A DNA stretch of 64,000 nt. It comes from Paracentrotus lividus (lineage: Eukaryota; Echinodermata; Echinoidea; Camarodonta; Echinidae). Positions 35,215 through 46,208 of the stretch are shown here, piece after piece. Where the stretch lies: assembly GCA_940671915.1 (NCBI GenBank), contig CALNVZ010003426.1:50327475-50391474 (forward strand), written 5' to 3'. The notes beneath the pieces are model-generated. The model did not search any database. It was not told the origin of the DNA and was given only the letters and a program-made list of their open reading frames with translations. Every line of letters begins with the position of its first letter. Position 1 is the stretch's first letter. Made by a program: the position numbers and the translations under genes.

Positions 35215-35725
35215 AGTCAGTGAACTATATTATTGCGCGACCGCACAACGTGCGTTTAGTGCATACCTCGATAATTGGGCAAGGGCTGGTCTAAAGTAGA
35301 CCGGACTATTCTGACGAGATTAACTTATAAAAAATGTCGGATTTCGAACATGTTTACATCTGGGTAAGATCTCGGGGACCGTATCGACATGATACATTTA
35401 TCGTGATCAACAACTCAATCGCAAAATACGAAATTTAGGCTGATTTTCTTCGAATTGAGAGACATGTGACATCTGCTCTGCAATTTGACTTTCTGCCGAT
35501 GCCATAAAACTCGGTGAGAAAACAACATATTTATTCGAATTCCGCGCTCAGATCGGGTCGGAAAACGGAACTGTTGTGTTGCATAGATGGTTTTCCGCGA
35601 ATGTACGAGCGGACAATTCGTATGTTTACACGATGTGCAAATACGGACGATTTTTGTGTGTACATGCACGTAAAGTCAGCGCGGTTAGCATACCTCGAGA
35701 ACCGGGCGGTGTACGGTACGGTAGA
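35215..35725. promoter_or_regulatory. CpG-rich block
   Basis: About 500 bp with dozens of CpG dinucleotides in an otherwise CpG-poor setting. It ends in TCGAGAACCGGGCGGTGTAC, the inverse of sequence at about 31257-31285. It could be an unmethylated promoter or simply a young repeat. The ORFs here are unremarkable. Confidence 0.3.
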
Positions 35726-35739
35726 TGTCTAACGTTAGG

Positions 35740-36740
35740 CCTAGATATAGTATTAATAAACAAGTAGGGGGCCTACGGTTGTCGTTGTCAATCTTGTTGA
35801 TATTACTATTACTGCACTCTCTTCGATGTGGCTAATAGACTTGCTGGCCATTTATGATTTAGGGTTATGCATTCGTAATCATAAGGCCTAGATCTAACTG
35901 TTAGCTCTGTTACTAGTACATACTAGGTCTAACTAAGTTATTTCTAGGCCTAACAGAATAGAAAGGGAGCGCTAACTTTATTTATGAGTCGCCGACCGAT
36001 GAATATTGATGAACTGGTCGTTTAACTTTTTACTTGTCTTCAGGGAGGGGGGGGGGTCAGGACATAAAGAAGGTTGATAATAGTAAGACTGGGTCTAGGC
36101 CTGTAATCTCGAGACTAGTCTATCGATCTAGATTCTCGTGCAATAGACTATAAAATTTGCTATTAATTTAACTGTGTCTGAAGTCTGAGCTGAGGCGTAC
36201 TGTCATGCCAATATTAATGAGTGTGAGATCTAAACTTGATCTAACGTACTTAGAAATCAAAATCTAGATCTAACGAATAGATCTAGACTACTACTAGTAT
36301 TTAGATCAACACACATTTTGTTTCCTGCAAATTTGAAACAAATAGTTTCGGCGATAGATGCGTGCCACTTCAGGTCTAACGTTAGACCGAGGCTGTTTCT
36401 GTCCTCATCGGCGGCCCCTGCCCCTGGAAGGACAGAGCAGCCTCGGTCTACTTCAGGTCTTGACTCTTGGCCGGTGCTGAGGCCCGATCGAGCAGTGAGA
36501 TGTGGTCCTGTGAGCAACAATGCTTGCAAGGTCTTGGCTTTGGGTGCATTTTTTTTTCTTTTTTTTTCTAAAACTATAAAAAGTCTGAATAGCCTTAGAC
36601 TATTATTTATTTAGTCTATATATTTGCTCATGCTAGGCTAGGCCTAGACTAGTAAGACTCTATATCTCAGCACTACTAATATCTAGCCTTAGCCTAGGCC
36701 ATAGTCGATCGCTAGTCTATATCTATCCCTGTAGACCCTA
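35740..36740. other. CTAG-rich block
   Basis: Many CTAG, AGGCCTAG and TCTAGATC palindromes occur in 1 kb. It also contains a hairpin at 36380-36456. No reliable ORF. Confidence 0.45.
36380..36456. ncRNA. Candidate stem-loop
   Basis: AGACCGAGGCTGTTTCTGTCC pairs with AGGACAGAGCAGCCTCGGTC, 19 of 21 positions, across a loop of about 25-30 bases. The size would suit a small-RNA precursor, but there is no other support. Confidence 0.2.
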
Positions 36741-36830
36741 GATTAAAACAAAAAATCCCCACGAAATCTAGAATTAGCTTTAGAGTTCATTTGGAATTTT
36801 CATTGATATATCATTATCAGCCATTCCATT

Positions 36831-38205
36831 GTGACTCGCGTGACATTTACACAAAATTTCAACTTGTTAAGGCTAATTACTTAAAAATTTTCATTAAAAT
36901 GCAGACCTGTTTTTCTAATTTTTCAATCAAGTAATGACAATACACATTAGCAAAAAGAAATTTTGCGTTGCAAAAGTCATTTTTGTTGGAGATATTTCAA
37001 TTTGTTTCCTGTGACTCGCGTGACGCGACACTATTGAAGGTTTCTGACCTTACTGTACTTGACTGAAATTTCTCAGAAGTACTTATCTGATTTACATGAA
37101 ATTTTCTGGAGATAATTTTGAAACATTAAGCAATTACCAGGTAAAATAATATCCTTTGGCCAGTTGTTTATTTTAATTACCATTTCAAATGTGACTCGCG
37201 TGACGGAGTGTCATTTGACTAAAAGTTGAACAATTATCATGATTACATAATAGTAGAATGGGTCACAATTCAACCAAACAAAACATTTATAGTCGTTTAT
37301 ACATAAACTTAAAACAAAAGAATTATTTCATTCAAGACAGATTTGGAGCTCTTTGAACATACAATGCAAAATGGTGATTTTCCGCTTGACTTGTGTATTG
37401 TAAGCATATAAATTATAGAAAGCAAATATGAAAACCTATGATATAAACTTTTATAACTAAAATATATTTAAGATAAAGTATGAAACTTTAAGGGATAATG
37501 TCATAATTATGTCCTACCAGGATGCCAAGTTTCAGAAGTTTTAATAACTTATGGCAAGAGATCTTAGGGGGTTGAAATCCATCCTATTTTTCTCATTTTC
37601 ACCACAAATTCAATGTAAAATTTACCTTATTTCTCATTTGCCAAAAACCCAATTGTTAGACTTCAAAGTGATAATTAGAACATTTTACAAGACTTATTTG
37701 AAGGCAGGTTTTATTCTTTTCAACAAAATTCTAATCATTATCCCTATTATCCATTATTTTCAAAAACTTTGCTTGTTTTGGTAAAATGTGACTCGCGTGA
37801 AGCACCCTAAGAACCTAATGTGACTCGCGTGACAGTGCTTTAGGGTGTTTTTCACAATGAAGGGGTGTACATTGGAATCTTCTTTGCTGTATGATTGAAG
37901 ACCCTACCCTTAACTTGTTTATCAACTACAAGTAATACACGTCTACTACTTTTATTGTGAACTAAAAATGGCTGTATATTTGTGACTTGTGTAACACATT
38001 TTGAGGGTGTTTTTCAATTAGAAATATTGTCAAGCTTGGTTCATATAAATTCAAAAAGCAATGTGATATGACAAGATGGGTATAAAATGAAACAGAAACT
38101 AAAATGTATGAATCTAATCACTATGGAACATGTTTATTAAAACATTACCAATAAAATACTTTTTTGAGCAAATTTGTTGTATCTTTGAGTGTGTGTAACT
38201 CGTTG
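36831..38205. repeat. Cluster of GTGACTCGCGTGAC motifs
   Basis: Copies start at 36831, 37011 and 37191 (exactly 180 bp apart), then 37788 and 37820, with variants at 37982 and about 38192. Spacing resembles the cluster at 4414-6307: a close pair followed about 162 bp later by a single, and one interval of 597 bp. The two families also share an ACATTTTGAGGG phrase after a motif. There is no ORF. Confidence 0.7.
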
Positions 38206-38329
38206 CTTTGAAGATGAAAGGGGTGAAAATTCAGATTATGAACGTTTAGATATGTATCTTGCCAAAAAGTACTTATATTTTTCATTGGTTATGTTTGAAA
38301 TTTTAAGCATCGGGTATCAAGTTACACGG

Positions 38330-39950
38330 AATGGTGATATTGTTTTCTCTCTTTGATTTTATCTTTTTGACAGCCAGATTTGGAATGGATTCACAAGTCA
38401 TATCCAAGACAATGATGGACTAGGACGTTCTACGCAGGAGCAGGCCTAAGTCAGTGAGACAGACTGTCAGAGAGTTCTCTCTCTCTGATACGAGTACAAT
38501 GCATCCACACATTTTACAGTAGGCTACACTGTATTGCCTGTTTGTTCTAGCAATGACTGATCACGTCAAAGTTGAACCCTAGAACCAAGTAAAACTCAGG
38601 TAAGGTTTACATTCCCCCCCCCCTCAAAAAAAGAAGAAAAAGTACAAATGTTAATTAGAAGTAAAACGAAATGGATTCATCAATTGTAATTAAAGGTCAA
38701 TTGTAATCATGGTAGGTAGTAGCTCCAAACACATCATTTGATTTAAAGATCAGAGGGATTATGATGATTATTTAGCAATATAGGCATAATATAATCTGGT
38801 GTAATGTTATGAACAGATCTGTATGATTGAATACATATGATTTGCCGTTTCTTTCCAATTCTTAAATAGACCATCGTTGTTTCCCCTTTGTTATAAGGTT
38901 AGAAAACATGCAAAATTAATTCACTGAGGTACATTCTGATGTATGCATACTCATTATATGTTTTGGTTCTTTGAAATGAGAGAGAGAGGAGAGAGAGAGA
39001 GAGAGAGGAGAGATGGAATTTGTAGCATCACCATGTTCTTTACCATTTAAGCCTCCTGCAGATTGACAATATTGCTTTTCATCATGGTTCCCACATAATT
39101 TATTTCCCTTTAAGAAATTATATGTTGTAAAGACCACTTTATCGTGACATAGATATAAATATACAAAACATGTTACTTCTAGGTACTTTTTTTGAATGGT
39201 CATTATATTTAAATTAAATCAAATTATAGTATTTTACAATGAATTATGAATTAAACATCCACTCAGTTACAAAAAGTCTCCTATAAAGCTATAATTGTTT
39301 TTTGTATTGCTTTCAATTCTAGAGTGCAAAACAATGAGGCCTACTATACAGCAATCTGACATTGGAACATCAGCCACCCTACAACTTGAGTAACAAGCAA
39401 TAAGGATCACAAGTTTGGTATCATGGATATCACGGTCATTCTTCAATAACAGATACCTCTGCCGTTGCTACAAATCTTCATTTTTCTGAGATGAATGTGA
39501 TCCCTTTTTGCAAACCTTGCATTCCCTGACTCCATGCTGTGAGTTCCATAGACCAGATAATCATTTTGCTAAACCATCACGCTACTTGAAATCAGTTACT
39601 CATTTGTAGATTTTTTTAACAGGCCCAGACCCGAACGACGCAACACTCTCATTGAGAGTGTGTTTATACCAACAGCTAGTCCTAAAGTAATCCCCCTTGG
39701 CAGATAACTATTTCAACAAAACGCATGTGTGAAATAACCACTACAATTTGATTTGCTATAAAATCGTTTTGTGGGGAAACAAGTTGTGTTTTGTACTTGG
39801 CCAACATAATTTACACGCGCTGAGACAATCCACCATGAGTCCAGCTGAAAAACGGTGTTATCCACTTCAATCGGGCGAACTTACCTACCAGCACTACCAC
39901 CTCTCAGGCACTCGTCTCCATTAGTGGGTTAGCAATCACGGGCACGACAT
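38330..39950. other. Interior of the inner element, no gene seen
   Basis: AT-rich sequence with a GA microsatellite at 38978-39012. Nothing else is recognised. Confidence 0.35.
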
Positions 39951-42450
39951 CCGACGTACTTGCAGCCCGACTTAGTTGCGCTTCAGGGCCTGCTAGTGAT
40001 CGTACTGGCTTCTCAAATAACCACCCAACGTCTATCACATACTTTCCCTCTTTCTACTACGTATAAGAACCATCCCATCCCCACATTATAACCACAAGAA
40101 ACAGTACACACAACCTACTCACCTACGCCTCCTTTTCCCCAGCTCCTCACTCGGTCACAAACGCTCCACCCGCTTAGTTACCAAAAGTAAAAAACCACAA
40201 ACCGCTATGTGAAGCGTCAGTTTTGTATAGACTGTCATTTGTGGTTGGGCCGCATACTCATTCACACCTCCGAGTACTCGCTACTACCCACCCCACACTT
40301 ATCTTTCTCTAAAATAAATCCTCCGGGATTTGCTTGATACCTCCAATCTCATCCCCATGCCTCATTATACATCAACTTTTTCATTAAATAATACGTCCAA
40401 GTATACAATGGTTGACAAAATTGTGGAATACTTTTTATTCCAGAGCAATCATTTCTTCCCCGCCCCCCGCCCCCGCCTCTCAGACCCCCCCCCCCCCCCC
40501 CCCCCCCCCCCGCCCCCCGCGCCCCACCCCACCACTCCCCCCCCGGCTCCCACTCACCTTCCCCCCCGCCCCACCCCCCCAACCCCCCCCCCCCCCCACC
40601 CCCCCCCCCCCCACCCCCCCCCCCCCCCACCCCCCCGCCCCCACCCTCCCCCCCCCCCCCCCCCCGTACTTCAAACAAACATACTCACTCACGTCATCAC
40701 ACTCTTGGGAGGTTCACCACTACACAGCATACTGTGTCACTCCTCCTTAACATCAAACACCCACACCACAACTTAACAATCCAGCCCCGCACACACCAGC
40801 TGCACACGCACGCGCACTTGGAATTGGCCCACACAGCACGCTATCACTCTAGCTGTCTTTGCCACATCGTCACTAACGACAAAAGTCTAAATAACCCCAT
40901 CACACGCACACCACACAACCAAGACACCCACGTCTCAACCGCACCGCTGCCCTTTTCAAAAATTCACAGCGCAACCTACCCCACACTGCTATCCCACAGC
41001 ACTCCCACACCCACACACTCACGCACGCCACACTCGCAACCCACCTGGTCTCACCCTGCTCACACTCCCTGGTACACACTCTCTCTCACCCCATACAGAC
41101 ACGTACCATCCTTTGGTCACCACCCAGATCGCCGCACCACAACCTAACTCACTCCTCACCACACACGCTTAATCCCCCACAGCACTCTGATGAATAATCC
41201 CAACTCCACATCATCACCGTAGGCCACATACACTCCTAACCACTCACCCACGACTACCATCCCCGCCACCAACCCCACAACACTATTCAACACCTCACAT
41301 CACCCACACCCCTGTAAACTATCCCACATGACATCGCCACCACAACGCGCACTCGGACTCCAGACTTTCACAGATACACCAACACCCCCGCGACAAAATG
41401 CCCCCCACTTTTGATCAACTCTCCACCTTCTACCTCGCTACCTCCCCACAACAATACACCAGCAACCTGAAACTCTATTGATTCACTGAGCACAACGCTA
41501 TCCAAATACACACCCACACGTAACACGCACAACGCGAGAGTACACATCCACGCCGGGTGTCTCTCACCATCGCTTCGCCCTCCACCCGCACTCCATCCCT
41601 TCACGATTACCGACATCACTCCATGTCGGAGCCCCTTTGCGTGCCTTCGCGTCTCCCGACGTCTGTACCCCCGCGCTCACAATCGTATACCCACAAATTA
41701 TTCGGCCCGCACGTTGCGCGCCGGTTATCACACACATCTTCGCACTCCACCCCTCGCCAATCCTCTTTAATTTCTCTTGCACACTCCCACTCCTCACAAT
41801 TTTTCTTCTTCCACCGAGAACTACTCCTTCAAAAACTCGTACCCTCCCCGCTCGTCCTCAGCTCGCCCCTCGCCTTCACCACTTTTTAAACCTCACTCTG
41901 CACCCAACCTCCCTTGTCATGCGGCACACTACCCACGCTATCCTAACACGTCACACCCACACGCCCCCCCGCCCCCCCCCCCACCCTACACCCTCTCCAC
42001 ACTTCCACACCAAACACCCCACGCCCCCACACACAATACCCACCACGGCACATTGTCCGTGTCATATCACATACCAGACTCTCACTACCCAACCCTTACT
42101 TCACACGAAACTGCACACCACCCTCCTTGAAGACTCACTTACCCCCCCCACCACACTACTCTCTCCTATCCCGTTCCTATCACACCAACACATCGCTTCC
42201 ATCACCCGCCTCCAACTACAATGACAACCGCCCCTGTAGTATATTTGACTCTCAATTGAATATTCACTCCACACTCACTCACCACACGACACATATGACA
42301 CGCACTCTCTCATCACCCAGCAGAACACAGACCACACACGACTGATTTCAGCAAAATATCGGTTCAGCGTCCCAAACACTATCAGAACGTCTCTGTATAG
42401 CAGCCACTAACAAACACCATCCGCTCAACTCCACCGTGCTACTCGCCTCT
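39950..42450. repeat. C-rich, G-poor strand-biased tract
   Basis: For about 2.5 kb the plus strand is mainly C, A and T with very little G. At 40482-40665 it is almost pure C, making runs of G on the minus strand. Cysteine-free, proline-, histidine- and threonine-rich ORFs arise from this bias. It could be a decayed C-rich satellite or poorly corrected long reads. Confidence 0.7.
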
Positions 42451-43302
42451 AATAAACACACTTCTATCCTGACAATATAATCACAAGCTACGATCATTTC
42501 CAGCTCACTTATGTGCATTTGTATTTGTCTATTTCTCTTTCCTTTCCTTCCTTTATTTCCATTTCTGTCTATTTCATATTTCGTTTTTTTTTTCTTTCTT
42601 TCTCTCTTTCTTTTTCATTTTACTTAATCTCTTATCGTTATGAAATTATATTCTGTAAAATATGTATTGTCATGGCGATCTTCACTCAAGCCCGTGCTTA
42701 TAGAGATTATCACCTCCATTCACATGATTATTTTATAAGCATCATTTGTATTATGTATTTTGAAAGGAAATAAATGTTACTTAAAATGTTGAAATTATGA
42801 AATTCAAGTTTTTATAATCGCGCAGTGTCAGGGTTGGATCCTGGATTTCATAAATGGTGAAGGGCATGGGAGCCGTCCATTGTGTTCGCCGAAATGTGAA
42901 GAAAAAGTTTCGTACTGGAAAGAAATGATGCCATTGTTGCTACACAATAATAAAACAAAAAGATAGAAAAAAAGTGGTACTTTGCTATGTGTGGGTGTGA
43001 GGAAAGAATGAGGGGAGAGAGAGAGAGAGAGTGAGAAAGAGGTAAGATTGATTGATGGATTGATGAGACGTATCAATTTATCATGTTTTGGGGTATCACT
43101 TAAAGTTTGTGATGTGAGTGTGGCTGTGTGTTAAGAAAGCAGGAATGGTGAAAGGTATAGCATGAAAGAGAAAGTTAACAGAAGTATTGTGGTTATATTC
43201 CAAATTAAAAAGATCCGGAAGATACATATACCTGTATTATTTGAAAATATAAAAAAAGTGCACATGAGTCCCCGCCCCCCCCCCTCACTCAGACGGTCAA
43301 CT
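42451..43302. other. Interior of the inner element, simple repeats and a LINE-like tail
   Basis: A pyrimidine-rich stretch at 42520-42630, an AGGAAATAAATGTTAC ending near 42780 and a GA run at 43015-43035. No gene is seen. Confidence 0.35.
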
Positions 43303-43640
43303 AATACACGTATGCTCGTTCCCGATTTTTCCGGGAAAGGGTATATTTTAGGGGCTCTAGGTATGGGAAAATCCCGGTTTCCCCCGACTTTTTTTTTTTT
43401 TTTTTTTGAATTAGGGAGGGTTAGTTTTCACGTTTTTGAGGACAATCCTGAAATAGGGTTCCTGAATACATGGTCAAAAGCCTGTGGGGGGTACTTTTCC
43501 GGCTCCCCTTCAAAAACGTGTAATGGGGGGTAAGTTTGATGTAGCTTTCCTTCCAAAAGCCCGAAATAGGGGGTAATTTTGACACGGCTTCCCCTATACC
43601 AATACAGGGTATCTCTAAAGAATCCGGAACAAGCACACGT
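43303..43640. mobile_element. Possible foldback element
   Basis: ACACGTATGCTCGTTCCCGAT at the left resembles the reverse complement of the right end (ACACGTGTGCTTGTTCCGGA). The arms are imperfect and the duplication is unclear. Confidence 0.35.
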
Positions 43641-43730
43641 GTATGTTAACCCCCTGAATGTGGGGGGGGCGGGGCCATTACTACATTGTACTTTGATAAA
43701 TAGGGCGCAAAAGTTGTGTGCTCTTGGGGC

Positions 43731-43835
43731 ACTTAAAAGGGAAGTCCAACCGCGAAATCAAGTTCGGTTTTATAAAAGCAGAAAAAAAGAGAAACACATC
43801 AATGGAGGTTTGACGAAAAATGATAGTAATTGACT
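43731..43835 (+). mobile_element. One end of a TTAA-type MITE relative
   Basis: AAGGGAAGTCCAACCGCGAA followed by ATAAAAGCAGAAAAAAAGAG resembles the left end of the MITE at 11789. No opposite end was found nearby. Confidence 0.45.
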
Positions 43836-44305
43836 TCCACGTTTTTGATTTTTAAAAGTCAATACCAACAGTTACTCTATCCTTGAATATCAAATGCATT
43901 TCATCTGGATGATCTGTGGAAGGGGCAGGTGCATGCTATTAAGAATATGAAGCCCGTCATTATATTTTCTTATCTTTTGCTCATTTGGTATAAGTAAAAG
44001 AGCGCATGCGCATGAAACAGAGACAGTCGGGAGGCAGTCGCAAGGTGTGCGGTGTCGGTGCTCACGACTAGCTTTACGACTGACCTCCACCAGGTCAGTC
44101 GTGAGGTAGTCGTGAGGTAGTCGGGTCGTAAGGTGTGCGGTGGCCTTTAATCATACGCTGCTAGGATGCGCGGTCAGGATGCGTCTTAACAAAATTGCGC
44201 AATGGCCACAAAAATAGTTCCTTTCAGCTCCCCATGTTTGACCTTTGACTGTGCGCACCTAGTTTTGGGTACGCGTGTCGTCACTCTCTCTATCTACCCA
44301 CTCTG

Positions 44306-44759
44306 GTCCCACCGTTGAGATACCGGAGTCGAATAAATGACGCTCGGACACAGGATGGTCGAGTTTTATTGGTGTTTAATTTGGTATTTGAGAAAAGACC
44401 GTGACCCCCTAGATTTTTAGGGTTGAAATTTAAAACATTTTACTTCACAATGATCTCGCTGCATCACGACGAAGACTACGCGTCCACGTCAGAAATGGTT
44501 CATGCAGCTTGACCTCAGTAGCTCGTATATTCAGCCATGGGTTTATACACGAACTACTGTACAATGCTGTATAAATGCACTGAACATCGACACGTCGACG
44601 ACGGCAGTACAAACCAGAAATGAGGCGTTGCCAGACGTAACGCCATAATTATGTCACGTGACCGTGTTCAGTCATTTGACGCCAAATTACGTCATGTGAC
44701 GGTGTTCTTAAGGAGGCGGAATAAAAATGGTTCTAAACGAAATAAAATCCGTCACTACA
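44306..44759 (-). repeat. Gypsy 3' LTR, main part
   Basis: It matches 54498-54958 closely. It begins with the GTCCCACC duplication and ends in CACTACA at the internal side, directly followed by the polypurine tract. Confidence 0.9.
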
Positions 44760-44775
44760 TTAAGTCCCCCCTTAG
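44760..44775 (-). other. Gypsy polypurine tract
   Basis: AAGGGGGGACTTAA on the minus strand adjoins the 3' LTR start (TGTAGTGACGG). Confidence 0.7.
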
Positions 44776-44877
44776 TAAGGAAGTCATGAAATGAATGAAA
44801 AATCACTTGCTTACGATACTCAACGTCTAAATGTTTCACGTTAAGATATATTTAGTAATTATGAAGAAAAAACAAAT

Positions 44878-45799
44878 CTATTCGCAAACTTCTATATAAC
44901 GTTTAGGAAAGTGGACATGACGTCCAGACCTAGTCATGCGGACAGGGGCAGCGGCTTTTTCCGGAGCCACTTCCGGATCAGCGCGCTTTTCAACGAACGC
45001 GACCTTTAGGCGGTCAATACTAACTTGGTCGCGCTTCCCGGCAAGATCGATGGTGAAAAACTTCTCGTTGCGCTTAATGACCCTGTATGGCCCTTTGTAC
45101 GGTTGCTGCAGCGGCTTGCGCACAGCATCTACCCTCACGAAAACGTGCGTGCATTCGAACAAGCGTGGTGGAATGTGACTTTGGTTTTGTTTTGCTCTCG
45201 TTGGTGTTGCAGTGCTCGCGGCCATATGCTGTCGCAAACGTGAAACGTAATTGCTAGGGTCGATTTCGAATTGCTTATTCGCGACAAATTGTCCTGGCAA
45301 TCGCAGTGTGGTCCCGTAAACCAACTCGGCTGGTGAGCACGACAAGTCTTCTTTTACCGTGGTACGTATACCTAGAAGGGTAACTGGCAGGTATTCATGC
45401 CAAAGTCGTGGATCTGCGTGCGCTTTTAAAGGGGCTTTGAGCTGGCGATGGAATCTTTCGATCATTCCATTTGCAGCAGGGTGATATGCAGTCGTGCGTA
45501 TCCGTGTGGTCCCTAACAATCTCATCAATTCAGCGAAGAGTCGGGATTCAAATTGTCGACCACGATCAGTGGTGATAATGTCGGGCGCACCGAATACCGC
45601 TATCCACCTTCCGATCAACGCTTTCGCAACGGTTTCGGCAGAGATATCGGGGATCGGAATGGCTTCGGGCCATCGCGTGTATCTATCTATACACGTCAGC
45701 ACGTACGTGTTACCATTAGAAGGAGGTAAAGGTCCTACCAAGTCAATGTGCACGTGCGCAAATTTCGCATCCGGTGTGCTAAACTTACCAAGCGGCGCC
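44878..45799 (-). mobile_element. Gypsy integrase core and C-terminus (fossil)
   Basis: It shows the integrase D,D,E core: [33 protein letters not shown] and [18 protein letters not shown], then a C-terminal region with [16 protein letters not shown]. Integrase joins the DNA copy to the host chromosome. The N-terminal zinc finger lies on the other side of the MITE at 45803-46208. Confidence 0.9.
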
Positions 45800-45802
45800 T
45801 TA

Positions 45803-46208
45803 AGGCGGGCTCACACTATGCGACTTGCTGCGGTGCGATTTTTCAGGAAAACTTTAATATTATTTGATACAAACATTTCAACAAGGAAATTTATAATGTA
45901 CAAAGTTGTGGGTATTCCTAAGAATATCAAAATTGAATTTCAAGGCGATTGCGAACCCCCTTCTATGTATATAATCTAATTGTTTCCAAATCGCAGTGAC
46001 GTCACTGAGGTCTTGCGATTTTAAGGAAAATTGACCTTTACTCCTAACTAAAGACTCGCATTGGAACAAAATTTTTATTAAATTGTTCCTTTACAATTTT
46101 TACATCTCATAAGAGAACTTTTCATGTTTCAAATGTCGCATTAATAATGCAAACTACCATTATTTAAAAAAATCGCACCGCAGCAAGTCGCATAGTGTGA
46201 GCCCGCCT
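45803..46208. mobile_element. Harbinger-like MITE inside Gypsy pol
   Basis: The 406-bp unit starts AGGCGGGCTCACACTATGCG and its ~40-bp TIR is repeated inverted at the right. TTA flanks it at 45800-45802 and 46209-46211. It separates the integrase zinc finger from its catalytic core, so it inserted after the Gypsy element. Confidence 0.9.

Larger units (their letters stand above)
30772..44146. mobile_element. 13.4 kb PIF/Harbinger-like inner element
   Basis: The ends read AGGCC(C/A)CCGCACACC and continue in near-identity for over 50 bp, including the doubled 11-bp unit GACTACCTCAC. TTA lies at 30769-30771 and 44147-44149. Both subterminal regions carry several AGTCG motifs, candidate transposase sites. 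The layout of the ends resembles the MITE at 45803-46208, also with TTA. The interior holds non-coding blocks described separately and no recognisable Harbinger transposase or Myb-like protein, so it would be non-autonomous and cargo-bearing. Confidence 0.65.
30613..44305. mobile_element. 13.7 kb insertion with hAT-type ends
   Basis: The left end CAGAGTGGGTAGATAGAGAG (30 bp in all) is repeated perfectly in inverse at the right end. GTCCCACC, 8 bp, flanks both sides (30605-30612, 44306-44313) and occurs once in the intact LTR at 54491. CAGAG ends with an 8-bp duplication are hAT features. A second TIR pair with a TTA duplication lies exactly 156 bp inside each end. Either a ~315-bp hAT MITE was itself invaded at its centre, or this is one element with complex ends. 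No hAT transposase is recognised; 327 bases are unknown. Confidence 0.8.

Noticed and set aside
36831-37204. CRISPR-like array from regularly spaced 14-bp motifs
   Set aside because: Eukaryotic context, motif too short, spacers of 166 bp and no associated genes.
40330-42345. Proline-, histidine- and threonine-rich ORFs
   Set aside because: They follow from the lack of G on the plus strand, which removes most stop codons; there is no domain or codon signature.
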